DNA from: Isoetes engelmannii
Taxonomy: Eukaryota; Streptophyta; Lycopodiopsida; Isoetales; Isoetaceae
Assembly (NCBI GenBank): GCA_011763485.2
Contig: JAANSK020017800.1
Coordinates: 1 to 29,237, forward strand
DNA: 29,237 nucleotides
Direction: 5' to 3'
Shown: one piece after another, positions 10,302-20,272 of the stretch
How positions within the stretch are numbered: the stretch's first letter is position 1
Layout of the letters: every line of letters begins with the position of its first letter
The notes under the pieces: model-generated
Database searches by the model: none
Told to the model about the DNA's origin: nothing
What the model saw: only the letters and a program-made list of their open reading frames with translations
Program-made: the position numbers and the translations under genes

Positions 10302-12000
10302 AGTATATTTTCACTCGCAAATATGGATCTAAATATAGCAGTATAATGATATCCCATTGAGCTCAAGGTACAACGCACCTTGATTAATGCAGACAATGCC
10401 CAAAGACAGGGTATTTTGCTTAGGTTGCTTCAGTACACAATTGCACTCTTATGCCCAAATAATTGTTTAACAGGTTTTATCCTCCAAAGGGTGGCTAATA
10501 CCTTAGGGATTCTGTTTTTACTAGGACTGCATACTCAAGCATAATGCCCAAACATAGTAAGGCTTGTCTCTGTTACATGATGCACTTGTTAGCATTGGAC
10601 CCAGGTTCTGGTGGCATTATCTTAATAATCCTTTCGTGTGCCTTTATCTACATTTGTTTGAACATTTAGGTATGTTGGCTAGACAAAGTTCAGATCTAGC
10701 TGCAAGGCTTCAGTCTCAAAGAGTGAAATTCCAGCTTGTTTTCTTGAAGCTCGCGAACTAAAGCTAGCTCGTGTAATCTAAGTATGGGCTTGGCATATAA
10801 TCAGATACTTTTAATGAGTACTATATGCTGGGTTGAGTAACATAGTGCATGTAATCAATTGTATTCAGTAGAGTGTACCATTGGACACAAAAAAAAAGGG
10901 AATGGGAATACGGCAATAGTGAATAGACAATGTGCTCCTGAAAAAAAATAGAATTGTCTGCATGATAGAACCATATCTCTCAGATGAATTAGAGTTCGAT
11001 AATCCTTGTAGAAGCTGGCTGCTACACTTAGTTCCTACAAGCAAATCATTTCGCTGGGCAGGCGGGATGACTTAAATTCTTGAGTAGGAAAAAGCCATAC
11101 TTCTAGCTTCATCTCTACATGCAGGCTTCGTATCTATGTGACAAGCAAATTCAATCCCTGATAAAATAGGACGATCTCTTATATTTTATACAACTTTTGA
11201 TTTAATCTTATGGCACATCATTTTAGTTGGGTTTTATGCTGGTCTTGGAGTCTGGCAGCCGCCTTGCTGGCCGGGAAGACTAATGCTTGCATGACTAGCC
11301 TTCAATGGCTTTTCGGAAAATGAAACATTGTTCATCTATTCCTTTAATACACCCACATGATCATGCCTTCTGCCAAGAGCAAATGCAAAAGCTCTTTTTG
11401 TGTGTAGAATGTAACACGCCCTTCTTCAAATTCCTGCGGGAAGGTTTGCAGAGTTGAAATCGTTGGAGGAAACATCCAAGGCATGGCCACTAAAATTTCA
11501 TACGAAAAGGGGCAGGGCAAAACATTGACAGGCAAGAGAGTTCATCTCGAACCGTCCAATGGGCGTGATAATGCACGATGCCCTAAATGAGGGCAACCAT
11601 GTTACCTCATGCCTTCTAACGCGGAGTGGCAAACGAAATAAGCCATTCGATTGTGGATTGGACGGCTGAGCAAAAGATGCATTGAGCTCAACACCAAAAC
11701 CAATTTTTGCCCTTTGGGCAACCCAAAAATTCACCGCAAAAAAAGAGCAAGTGATTGTAGCTGTTATAGTCTTAGATGTGTCTGCAATGTAACTCAAGGT
11801 GCCCAAAACCACCCTCTCTTGACATGACGTAAAAATTGCTTCTTTCCCCTTTCTTTCCCATTAACAAGACACAAATTAGATGAACATATGATTACAATAT
11901 GACTGAAATATTCTCAAATATTAAACCATTGGGCTCGAAGATTATCTTGATCTAACCATTGGCAACATTAGATCTTATTGAGGCTAAAGGTCGTAACTTG
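10302..12000. other. Intergenic region, no gene supported
   Basis: Only short open frames without recognisable domains occur. A minus-strand frame at 11498-11812 (104 residues) has no coding signature I trust. There is a short inverted pair TTGCCC/GGGCAA near 11717. Nothing else stands out. Confidence 0.55.
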
Positions 12001-12011
12001 CCGCATCTTGA

Positions 12012-12075
12012 GAATATTCTAAAGATTATCAATGATAATCCTCAAAGATTAACAAAGATAATCTTCAGAATATTC
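12012..12075. repeat. 19-bp inverted repeat (hairpin)
   Basis: GAATATTCTAAAGATTATC at 12012-12030 pairs with GATAATCTTCAGAATATTC at 12057-12075 with one mismatch, over a 26-base loop. The loop holds further GATAATC/GATTA words. This could be a small AT-rich MITE remnant. Confidence 0.7.
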
Positions 12076-12440
12076 CTATACTAGATTGATAAATTCTTCA
12101 AAATCTTTCTTCGTTAAGATGCTTAAATAGATAAAATTTTCATCTTGTTGCAAGCCACCGAAATGGTAGAGTTCATGGCATACCGGAAATATCTTGATCT
12201 CTTGAAATGGCAGAGTTCATGGCCATCGAAATGATCTGCAAACCCTATGTTATTAGATGCAGTTCATCTAAGCACAAAAACGTGAATCTACTTACAATTT
12301 CTCTGAAGAACTTTATAAAAAATCTAAACCCTATGAGTGACACCTCTGTTGCTGCTTACTGCCCTGTTTACAGATATACTCATGAACCCTGTACATTTCT
12401 AAGCCTTCAACGATTGTGCTCTTAATCTTGGGGAGCAGCC

Positions 12441-12821
12441 TTACCACAGGTTTGCAATCCGGCATTTGCATCTGCAAAACAAGATTTCAAGTGATGGCTC
12501 TGCCTTATCCGTCTGCCTCTTGTAGAAGAGGCGCCATTTTGCTTTGTTGCATTTCGGCGTTGTTTTGCTTTGCTGCAATTCAAGATGTGCTTCAGGATCT
12601 GCACTATTTGATAAATCAGAGCATGAGTATGCATGTAGACCTGCCAAAAACATGTAGAAACAAGCAAGATATTTACAATGAAACAAGACATTGAAAAGAT
12701 CGTACCTAATACTAGCTGGCGCTTGGGAAAATGTCTCCATAGCCTGCTTGGCCTTGCTCTGTTGCATCGACCTTGCCAGACCTTGATCGGCCGCTAAAGA
12801 TAAGACCGGATCCGCCTTCAT
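12441..12821 (-). CDS. Possible two-exon small gene, unrecognised
   Basis: An ATG at 12821 opens a 38-codon stretch (MKADPVLSLAADQGLARSMQ and on) that reaches a usable donor AG/gtacga after 12706. A phase-compatible acceptor (AAATAG) at 12604 leads into an exon running to a stop at 12441-12443. The product would be 92 residues. The first exon is plausible, with an Ala/Gln-rich helical look. The second, Lys/Cys-rich, is less convincing, and a competing acceptor (TTTTTGGCAG) upstream gives only a short tail. It would be divergent from ESF1. No family is recognised. Confidence 0.25.
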   Translation of the reverse strand: MKADPVLSLAADQGLARSMQQSKAKQAMETFSQAPASIRYDLFNVLFHCKYLACFYMFLAGLHAYSCSDLSNSADPEAHLELQQSKTTPKCNKAKWRLFYKRQTDKAEPSLEILFCRCKCRIANLW

Positions 12822-12915
12822 CAAGCTTCTATAAACAATGAAATCCTAGCCGCCCGTGTCTTTCTGTCCCCTTTTTACTTTATTTTTTAACAATCTTCTC
12901 GCCCAATGATTTAAG

Positions 12916-13236
12916 GGAGGCCAACCCCTCCCTTTCATGGGCTACTATGCAAAACAAACCACTCGGCCTAGCGGCTCGTGGGTTTATGGGAGGGATAATG
13001 GCCCGGGGGAGGCCATTATGCCCTGTAAGGTCCTGGCGAGCTCCCACGTAATAATAGGTGGGGAGGAAATTGCGAACGTTGTTTCAGATCTGAGATACTT
13101 CGTTGCCATGTTAGTGGTGGATTAAATTTAGAGTAGGAAATTGCACTGTTTAAGAAATGTGCTGTAATTGAGCGTAATTTCCTCCCCCCTATTATTACTT
13201 TAATGCATAACCCACTCAAGGTAGGGGTTATCCTCC
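12916..13236. mobile_element. ~320-bp MITE-like inverted-repeat element upstream of ESF1
   Basis: The outer arms pair: GGAGGCCAACCCCTCCC at 12916 against the reverse complement of GGGGTTATCCTCC ending at 13236, with similarity running on to TGGG..TATGC. An inner pair is stronger: GTAATAATAGGTGGGGAGG at 13048 against its complement ending at 13198 (26-27 bp, one indel and one mismatch). A third small hairpin, ATAATGGCC/GGCCATTAT, lies at 12995-13019. No coding capacity. The target duplication is unclear. The right end is about 80 bases from the ESF1 start codon, so it probably overlaps that promoter or leader. Confidence 0.6.
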
Positions 13237-13292
13237 TCTTCGTATCTTCGCAATTGAAAATTACATCGAGAAAATATACACGCTCAACTCAA

Positions 13293-13307
13293 GGTTTAGG
13301 GTTTAGG
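13293..13307 (+). promoter_or_regulatory. Telo-box (AAACCCTAA-type element) before ESF1
   Basis: GGTTTAGGGTTTAGG holds two tandem TTTAGGG-type repeats and ends eight bases before the ATG. In plants, telo-boxes are enriched near the starts of ribosomal-protein and ribosome-biogenesis genes, which fits ESF1. Being so close to the ATG it is probably in the transcribed leader. Confidence 0.7.
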
Positions 13308-13315
13308 ATCCGACA

Positions 13316-16145
13316 ATGAAGAAGGCCAAGAAGCAGCAGCCGGCTCTTGAAGATGGAGATGGCCGGAAACAGAAGCAATCACTCATTCTGGATCCTCGCT
13401 TCTCCAAGCTCCAGACAGATCCCAAGTTTCAGAAGCTACCACGAGGTAAGAAGAAGCTGCCTGTGGATGCTCGTTTTCGGTCCATGCTTGTTGATAAAAA
13501 ATTCTCGGATCCGGTTGCATTGGATAAGCGTGGTAGACCTCTGAAAAAAAAAGAACGATGGACTCTCCAGCGCTATTATAGAATTGAAGGTGACGAAGCA
13601 GATGCCCAACAGACCAATGTGGAGCCCCAGGTAGATGGACATGCTAAAATTGTCGGGAAGCAAGTGGCCCATATAGATGTGCACGTTAACAAGGGGGTAG
13701 GAATAAAAGAAGAAGATTTTGTGGATATACCTAAGCGAGAGGATGCTGGTAGAATTGAGGAAAATAGTGAAGATTCTAATGCTCATTTCGAAAACCATAA
13801 AAGGTTGTCGAAGAAGAGATTACAGAAGGTGGTCCCTGAAAATTCTGAATCTAGCCCATCTTCGGAAGACTCCGAAGGATCAGAAAGTGAACCAGAAAAT
13901 GATTCTGATTCTTCATCATCATCTTCTTCTTCTTCCAGTGACAGTGAGGAATCACAACTTGAGGAGGAGGAGGAAGAAGAAGAAGACAAGGTTGCCACAA
14001 CAAGTGAGGAGACTAGGAGATTGGCATTGGTGAACATGGACTGGCAACATATAAAGGTATCGATAGTTGACTTAATGTACAACTACTTATTGTTGATTTC
14101 AGAGTATGGGTGCATGTTTAACATCTATCTAGCATGACTGTACTTGTTCTAATCATTGCTTCCTGTTTCATAACAGGCAGTTGATTTGCTGGTATTAATG
14201 AAGTCGTTTCTACCCAAGGGTGGGCAAATACAAACGGTCACTATTTATCCCTCGCAATTTGGTCTCGAGCAGATGAAGGAAGAGGACATACATGGTCCCA
14301 AGAAAATTTTTGAATCGGGTGGTAGTGATGAGGAGGAAGGCGATCGAATAGACATGGACAAGCTACGGCAGTACGAGAAGGATAAACTCAGGTAAGATTA
14401 TACTGATTTTTATAAAAGTTTACTTGTGCCTGGCCATGGACCTCTTTTATTACTCTCAGGATGCTTTCAGGAGCATGTGTCCAATTGAACATGATACTTT
14501 TCCTTTACTCTTTGTTTGCTGCGCAGCATTTTTCCCTCTAATATTATGCCATTTCTGTTATAATCTGGTTGTTTATCTCACCTCGCGTCTCTTTTATTTT
14601 GTTGGAATCAAACTAATTGAACAACTTTAATCTGCAGGTATTACTTTGCTGTTGTGGTTTGTGACAGTAAAACGACTGCATCATTTCTATACAATACATG
14701 TGATGGGACAGAATTTGAGAGAACATCAAATATTCTTGACATGCGATTTATTCCAGATGGAATGGAGTTTCAAACAGAACCTCATGACAGTGCATCAGAA
14801 GTAAGTTGATGCTGAAGAAGGGATTATTTTTTAGCTACTGTATCCTGAATATTTCAATAGGTCCCAGATGGTTATAGAGCACCAGACTACGAAACCAAAG
14901 CTTTGCAGCTTAGTAATGTCAAGTTAACTTGGGAGGAAGATGAACCAGTCCGTGTAAAAGCTTTACGGAGGAAATTCAATGCTGATGAGGTTAATAATGT
15001 TTATCTTTTGGTTGCTGTATTCGGTAAACATCATCTTATTGCTGACTTGGATGAATTATGCTGCAGCTAAATGAGATGGATTTTGCAACTTATCTTGCAT
15101 CAGATGATGATGATGTTGATTCTGAGAGTGATAAAAAGGACGAAGAAAAGCAAGATAAACGAGAAAAATACCGGCAATTATTATTAGGTTCAGGCGATGT
15201 ACATCCAGAGAATGCAAGGGACGATGTGGATATGGAAGTAACATTTCCGAGCGGGTTGAGTGAACTAAATAAACGTCTTTTGGAGCAGAAAGAAAAGCGA
15301 GAGCACAAGGATGAAACTGTTTGGGAAGCCCATTTGAGGAAAAAGAAGGAGAAGAAAAAGTCAAGGATGAAGGAAAAAGATTCAGAGTCTGACAATGAAT
15401 CTGACATTTCAGCTGATATTGCTGGAAACACCAAAAAGAGTGATCCCTTTTTTGAGCAGGATGATGATGCATTTAATGATCCTTTTTTCAATGATGGTGA
15501 TGATCCAGAGGGGAATGCATCCAAAAGTGAGGGAAAAATAGGACATCATGCAAAAAAAAATGATAATGAGAAAACAAAGGAGAGCCGTAATGCCAAGAAA
15601 GAGGAAGAAAAGAGGAGGAAACAGGAAGAGCAACAAAGTAAGGCTGAACTGGAGTTGCTGCTTATGGATGATCATGCCTTAGAGGATGGTGTAAAGGGTT
15701 TCAATCTCAAAAACAAGGGACCTAAAGGCAAGAAGAAGAAGAAGCAGAAGGAAGCCCTCAACAATGGCATTTCAAAGAAGGAAGAATTGGTTCTCAGCAC
15801 TGATTATGACGATCCAAGATTCGCGGCTCTGTATACTAATCACCATTTTGCCATTGATCCAACCGATCCTCAATTCAGGAGGCAAGTAGTTTGTCCATGT
15901 CTCCATATCAATATGTTTACTCCTTGTTAGATTTGATGCTTGAATATGCAGAGATTAATGTTAATCCCTTTCTTTATAGGTATGCATCGCAGTTACGACC
16001 CATAGTAGAGCGGCAACAACAAAAACTTCAAGAAATCGATCAGTCCAAGACCACAAGTCATGAAAAGGATGATGTTGGTGACAGAAAGAAAAAGCTAGAG
16101 CTTTCGTCTCTTGTCCGTTCTCTAAAGAGAAAATTCAATGCCTAA
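13316..16145 (+). CDS. ESF1: ESF1 homologue, nucleolar 18S rRNA-processing factor
   Basis: ESF1 is a nucleolar protein needed for early pre-rRNA cleavages leading to 18S rRNA. Six exons: 13316-14056, 14177-14391, 14638-14800, 14861-14989, 15067-15881, 15980-16145. Phases match and give 742 residues. Residues 1-90 are basic with the family motifs DPRFSKL and VDARF. Residues about 180-235 are a Ser/Glu-rich acidic tract. From about 240 to 415 comes the conserved ESF1 region (NMDWQHIK, LLVLMKSFLPKGG, IYPSQFG, YYFAVVVCDS, MRFIPDG). Lys/Glu-rich low complexity follows. A NUC153-type segment (DDPRFAALYTNHHFAIDPT) lies at about 660-688 and the C-terminus is basic. The last intron is GC-AG. The gene appears intact. 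The start is the first ATG after the telo-box. Confidence 0.95.
15882..15979 (+). other. GC-AG intron of ESF1
   Basis: The exon ends AGGAG and the intron opens GCAAGT, the usual strong context of GC donors, closing at TTTATAG. The splice restores Arg-Tyr (FRRYASQLRP). Using a GT inside the intron would break the frame continuity with the conserved C-terminus. Confidence 0.85.
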
Positions 16146-16179
16146 TGTAAAGCATATATTGCCAATTGCATTTCTAAAT

Positions 16180-16610
16180 TACATTTGCATGCTGCTTTGA
16201 TTAGGGAGTTCATGAGGCGTGTAATTTTGCAAGCCTCCAGTAGCTCATTCAACATTCAAAAGACTAGAAACATCGGCAACTGCCAACATGATTTCTGTTC
16301 TCCGTCTTTAAGAAGATTCATAGGTGGATACAGCCTACATTACCACAAGGTATCCCAACATTCCTTGGTTCAATATATACTTTTGTATACTGTGCTCAAC
16401 CATCTTTCCTCCTATGCTAAACTGTGAGCATCATAGAGGAATTGCTATTGGCATTCAAATAACAAGTTGGATTGACTGCTGCAATATATGCATACTGTAT
16501 TGTCTTTTCCCCAAGTTGTATTATCAGAAACCTTTGGCGCTGAAATATCACAAAACTGCACAAAGTTTTTGATCCATTGTCTGTGCCTTTATTCTCCCCA
16601 CTATTTTCCT
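16180..16610. other. ESF1 3' flank, no gene supported
   Basis: This is presumably ESF1 3' untranslated sequence followed by intergenic DNA. Open frames here are short, overlap each other and show no domain. Confidence 0.5.
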
Positions 16611-16614
16611 TGGG

Positions 16615-17366
16615 TTGACATGGCATGAGCTAAATATCATTTGGGATGACCTAGAGCAGCTATGTGACTATTCCAAGCAAGTTGCCAAGGACAAGTTTTT
16701 GAACACCTTTCTAGATGCACTTGAAAGAGGCGGCCATTTGAAATCTGCATCTGGGACTCAATCTGCTTGCTGTGACTTAAAAAAGATTCCAATAGTTCCT
16801 TGAAGGTCTTCAAGATTGGAGGTGGACTTTGGTAAGCCATCTTCTGGTTTAAGATAAATTGAGGCCCTTTGTGGGCATGCTGGATTCTGAATTGTTGAGG
16901 TGAAGCGAGAAATGCATAGCTGAGTTTTAAAATGATCAAGACAAGCGTTGCTGGCAACTGGCTGACATTGCTAGCTTGAAGGCCTCTGCTGAAGCATGGC
17001 CACTAAAGGCAGATATAGGGACAACTTAATTTGTATATCCTGCAGATCTTTGACTCTTTTAAATTGCAAGATCGACCTTCATCAACATCTGACGATGCAA
17101 CAAGAAGCTGGCAAGAATGCCGAAGTCTAAATTATCTTAGATGCCACAAAGAGAAAGCAAGTGTCCATGGAATGATGGCTCGTGTAGAACAAGCACTTGC
17201 AGAGATTATTAGTGTAGAACAAGCACTTGCAGAGATTATTAATGGTCAATCGACCGGTGAACAGCTCCTTCTGATGTGTTATCTTCTCAGGTGCATGCTT
17301 GCAGACTTGTGTTTCATCAGGAAGGGCTTTATTGCAGTGTTTAACGCAAAGCACCAAGCATATTGA
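16615..17366 (+). pseudogene. Coding-like debris, unrecognised
   Basis: Two plus-strand open stretches have protein-like composition: 16618-16803 (with WHELNIIWDDLEQLCDYSKQ) and 17031-17366 (with LLLMCYLLRCMLADLCFIRK). Neither has a convincing ATG start, and the sequence between them is broken by stops. The second contains an exact-looking 10-residue tandem repeat, VEQALAEII plus a linker residue. I do not recognise the family. It could be a dead host gene, or exons of an unmodelled gene. Confidence 0.3.
17182..17241. repeat. 30-bp tandem duplication, two copies
   Basis: The unit starts GTGTAGAACAAGCACTTGC at 17182 and again at 17212. The copies are essentially identical, so the duplication is recent. 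It is in frame within the open stretch at 17031-17366. Confidence 0.9.
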
Positions 17367-17732
17367 AAATTTAATGAAAAGAGAGAAAAGCCCGTCTCTG
17401 CCTGCAATCTACTGACTAATTCATTCACATTCCACATTATAATGAGAGGCTGTGGCTGAGGAAGGGACATCAGCCAAAAGTTACTTGGCCAAAGTAACTA
17501 CTGGTTTTGAAGATGCCTGCCATGTTATACAGACTAACATGTTTTATGCCTTGATAGGCTAAGTGCATTGAGCATCGTAGTAATTGGAATTTGCTATTGA
17601 AGAATTCTATATGCTAGTCCTCGTGCAACCCCTTGAGCTGTTTCAAATCCTTTGCAATCCAGCATGGCTTTGGATGCATTGAGTGAAGAAGGGATCTTGT
17701 GCCTTTGGGTTCTAGTGAGGCCGGCTTGGCTA

Positions 17733-17749
17733 GGAGGTTCGAATCCTCC
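17733..17749 (+). other. tRNA T-arm/B-box-like motif, copy 2
   Basis: This has the same 17-base GGAGGTTCGAATCCTCC as at 9564. The similarity extends outward: TGAGGC, a TGGC word, the T arm, then A(A)GCCCTG. Here the flanks also pair (GGCTTGG with AAGCC), making a longer hairpin. There is no A box at tRNA spacing. It may be the 3' part of a tRNA-derived SINE-like repeat or another dispersed repeat. Confidence 0.5.
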
Positions 17750-17949
17750 AAGCCCTGGCTTGTTTCTGGTTAGGGAATTTAGGGGATTCACTCTGATCGC
17801 ACATGCGTCGTTTTGGTGCAGCTTGTTGCCTATTTGCTGCCCTCTGTATTGCATTCCGGCAGTCCGCTATATTGCCCATTTGCTACCACTGTGTTTGAAT
17901 TTCCTTCAATTTTTTCCAGCGGACCGTATGTTCGTTTTGCACCATTGAG

Positions 17950-19250
17950 TTTGGCATTTTTTTTTCCTTGAAATTCTAACGGTCTTTGATCTGGGATAAA
18001 GCACAGAATATTCATCAGATCAGTGGTCAGAAGTGAAAGATGAATATAAGACCGATAAACACGAATATATATTATTATGATGAACATGCTTCAGTTTAAG
18101 CTTTGATGATAAATTGGCAAATTGGCACCCAGAAATGGAAGCGATTGTTTACAGGACTGTGTTAAGTTGTAACATAGCACTAGAAGGCAAAAAAAGAGGT
18201 GTAAGAGAGGCCATCAATAAATATAATGTTAGATGATAAGTAATGGGCCCTCTTGCAGCGCTTTGCAAACAGATATTGCAAGCATGATACATTTTGACAC
18301 ATACTTTGTCATATGTGCCATCTCTTATGGTTGCATCATGTAGAATCCATTCTGCCTGGCCCAACTGATTATAGAAATTGTTTCAAGATGAATCCTTAGA
18401 ATATTCGTTCTATTATCAAGCATTTAGGTTGCATCTATAAAGTGCAATAATGAAGTTGGAACAATTAGGTTTATTATGGCTTGTAACATAAAGTAAGCAT
18501 CAATGCTCTAATGTGACATGGCATCACCATACATCTTGGTAAAGTTTCGGATAAGAGGTGTATGACAGTATCATTTGGAGCAGAATTGACTTAAGAAATT
18601 TCCTAATTTAGATTACTTTAATGCTTATGTTTTCATATGACCATGTCATGACCATGTCATGCCATTTGTGAGCATCATCTTGTCCCACGGATTGTAGGCA
18701 AGCATTGTCTGAAGATTGAGAGGTTGAGACAGGGATTCACCCGAGTTTCAAGTCGTCTTAATCCGTCTGCTCTATTCATCTGTAGAATTGTCTGCTCTAT
18801 TCATCTGCAGAAGTCTGTGTGTCTCTTAATCCATCTTTGTGCTCTGTGCAAGGCGACTTGATATGATCTGTTCTAAGACAGTCGTCATGTCGTTTTGCTT
18901 ATCTACTAGGACGGTTGTTGGAAGTCCAAGGCATTGTCTGGCCTCTAGTAAGCGTTTCTTTATATTGATCAGATGTAGATTCAGATGAAAGTATAAATAG
19001 ATATATGTAGGCGCTTTTGCTTCTCTTTTAGACACCAGGTTTCCCATTCTGCCTTAGATTTAGATATAATTTCTCGAGTCCTTGATTTGGGTTTATTTAA
19101 TCTACTTAGAACAAAGAGATCGGTGTCGTAGTAGACTCGTATATGAACCCAAACAGACGTAGCATGTGTCCACAACCTAAGAGATCGGTTCTGGGTGTAA
19201 ATTCTATAAAAATATGTAATGGGTGATCTATATAGAACTTGCTTAAGTTT
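17950..19250. other. Intergenic region with short repeats and a possible solo-LTR-like stretch
   Basis: No gene is supported. ATGACCATGTC is repeated near 18638-18660, and TGTCTGCTCTATTCATCTG-like words are repeated near 18770-18810. A TATAAATAG box lies near 18992, within a stretch (about 18690-19200) whose composition resembles a plant LTR. No second copy or target duplication was found, so this remains a suggestion. Confidence 0.4.
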
Positions 19251-19281
19251 TAGGAAGGCGTAATTCCAAAAGTTTTACCTG

Positions 19282-19346
19282 AAATTTTCAGGTGATGTGG
19301 CAGAGTCCACTCCGTGAGTGGACTCTGCCACGTCACCTGAAAATTT
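19282..19346. repeat. 31-bp near-perfect hairpin, 3-base loop
   Basis: The left arm (19282-19312, starting AAATTTTCAGGTGATGTGG) pairs with the right arm (19316-19346) with a single mismatch around the loop CGT. Weaker pairing continues outward to about 19269-19360 (AAGTTTTACC against GGCAAAATTTT). The arms contain TGCCACGTCA, an ACGT-core word of the kind bound by plant bZIP factors. It is most likely a tiny MITE or foldback; a small-RNA hairpin is an alternative. Confidence 0.8.
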
Positions 19347-19369
19347 GAGGCAAAATTTTACGCTCACCG

Positions 19370-20272
19370 GAATTCAACAACGAAAACAACCGCTTGATTC
19401 AAGACAAGACAAGAGAGGCTATTCATAGCTCTTGAAATCCACATCAACTTTTGATTAACTTTTGCTTCGATGAGGGCAACCCATAGTGCGCGATCTTCTT
19501 TTTTTTTAGTCTGTTGTCCATCGAGTTGAGACATTTTGGCAAAGGGATGTGTTAAGAACACCATATTGCATAACATCATCCCAAAGCGATGATTGATATT
19601 TTTCAACATAGAAAAGTTGATGATTGATTTTTCAAGGTAGATTGATCTTTCAACATAGAATGGAAAATATGCTGACAATATACTTGAACATTCATGTTGA
19701 TGGAACATGAATGGCAACTCAAGGCTGAAGTAAGATTTCATTAAGCAAATAATGGCTAGGTTAGTCATGCTAAAATTCCATCTTTGAAGCATAGTGAATG
19801 GTCCTAGGTTTTGATCTTACAAAAACAATTTACAAGGTAGCCATTTTACACACACAATTATTTAGCCCGTGGCGAATTCCAAAAAGAAATACATAGTTTT
19901 CCAGCTGTTTGTAAACGTGAGATGTATTTCTTCAAGTTCCAGTAATCTCTAGAAAGATAACTTTTGGTCACCTAGCCTGTAAATAGACGTTTCTTCCAGG
20001 TTTAATCACTTTTTGCGGTGCAGTCTAGTTCAATTAGTTGATTCTTGAGGAGGCACTTTTGCATCAAATGCCGTATATTTCTTCCATTTTTTAACAGCAT
20101 CTTCCTGAGGAAAGTACTCCAGGATGACTGTGCACCTTTGTATGACTTCAGAACCGTGGCTAAAGTAATCGAAGCTCTCCAGAACCCCCATTCAAAATCT
20201 ATTATGGTATAGCATTAGCCAGAGGTGCACAATGCATACATGAGGAGAAATGCAGATTCCAATCCAGTATGG
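19370..20272. other. CYP59 3' flank and intergenic DNA
   Basis: The part nearest 20272 should be the CYP59 3' untranslated region. A minus-strand frame at 19364-19792 (142 residues) has no recognisable domain and I do not call it. Nothing else is seen. Confidence 0.45.

Noticed and set aside
11498-11812. 104-residue minus-strand open frame
   Set aside because: No recognisable domain, no splice partners and average composition. Treated as chance.
13783-14082. Minus-strand open frames rich in Ser/Asp over the ESF1 acidic tract
   Set aside because: Shadow of the Ser/Glu-rich low-complexity coding sequence on the other strand.
17652-17948. 98-residue open frame containing GGSNPPSP
   Set aside because: The motif is the translation of the T-arm-like repeat. 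Such frames are a common artefact of tRNA-like sequence.
18690-19200. Possible solo LTR with a TATAAATAG box
   Set aside because: No matching second copy, clear TG/CA ends or target duplication could be found in the window.
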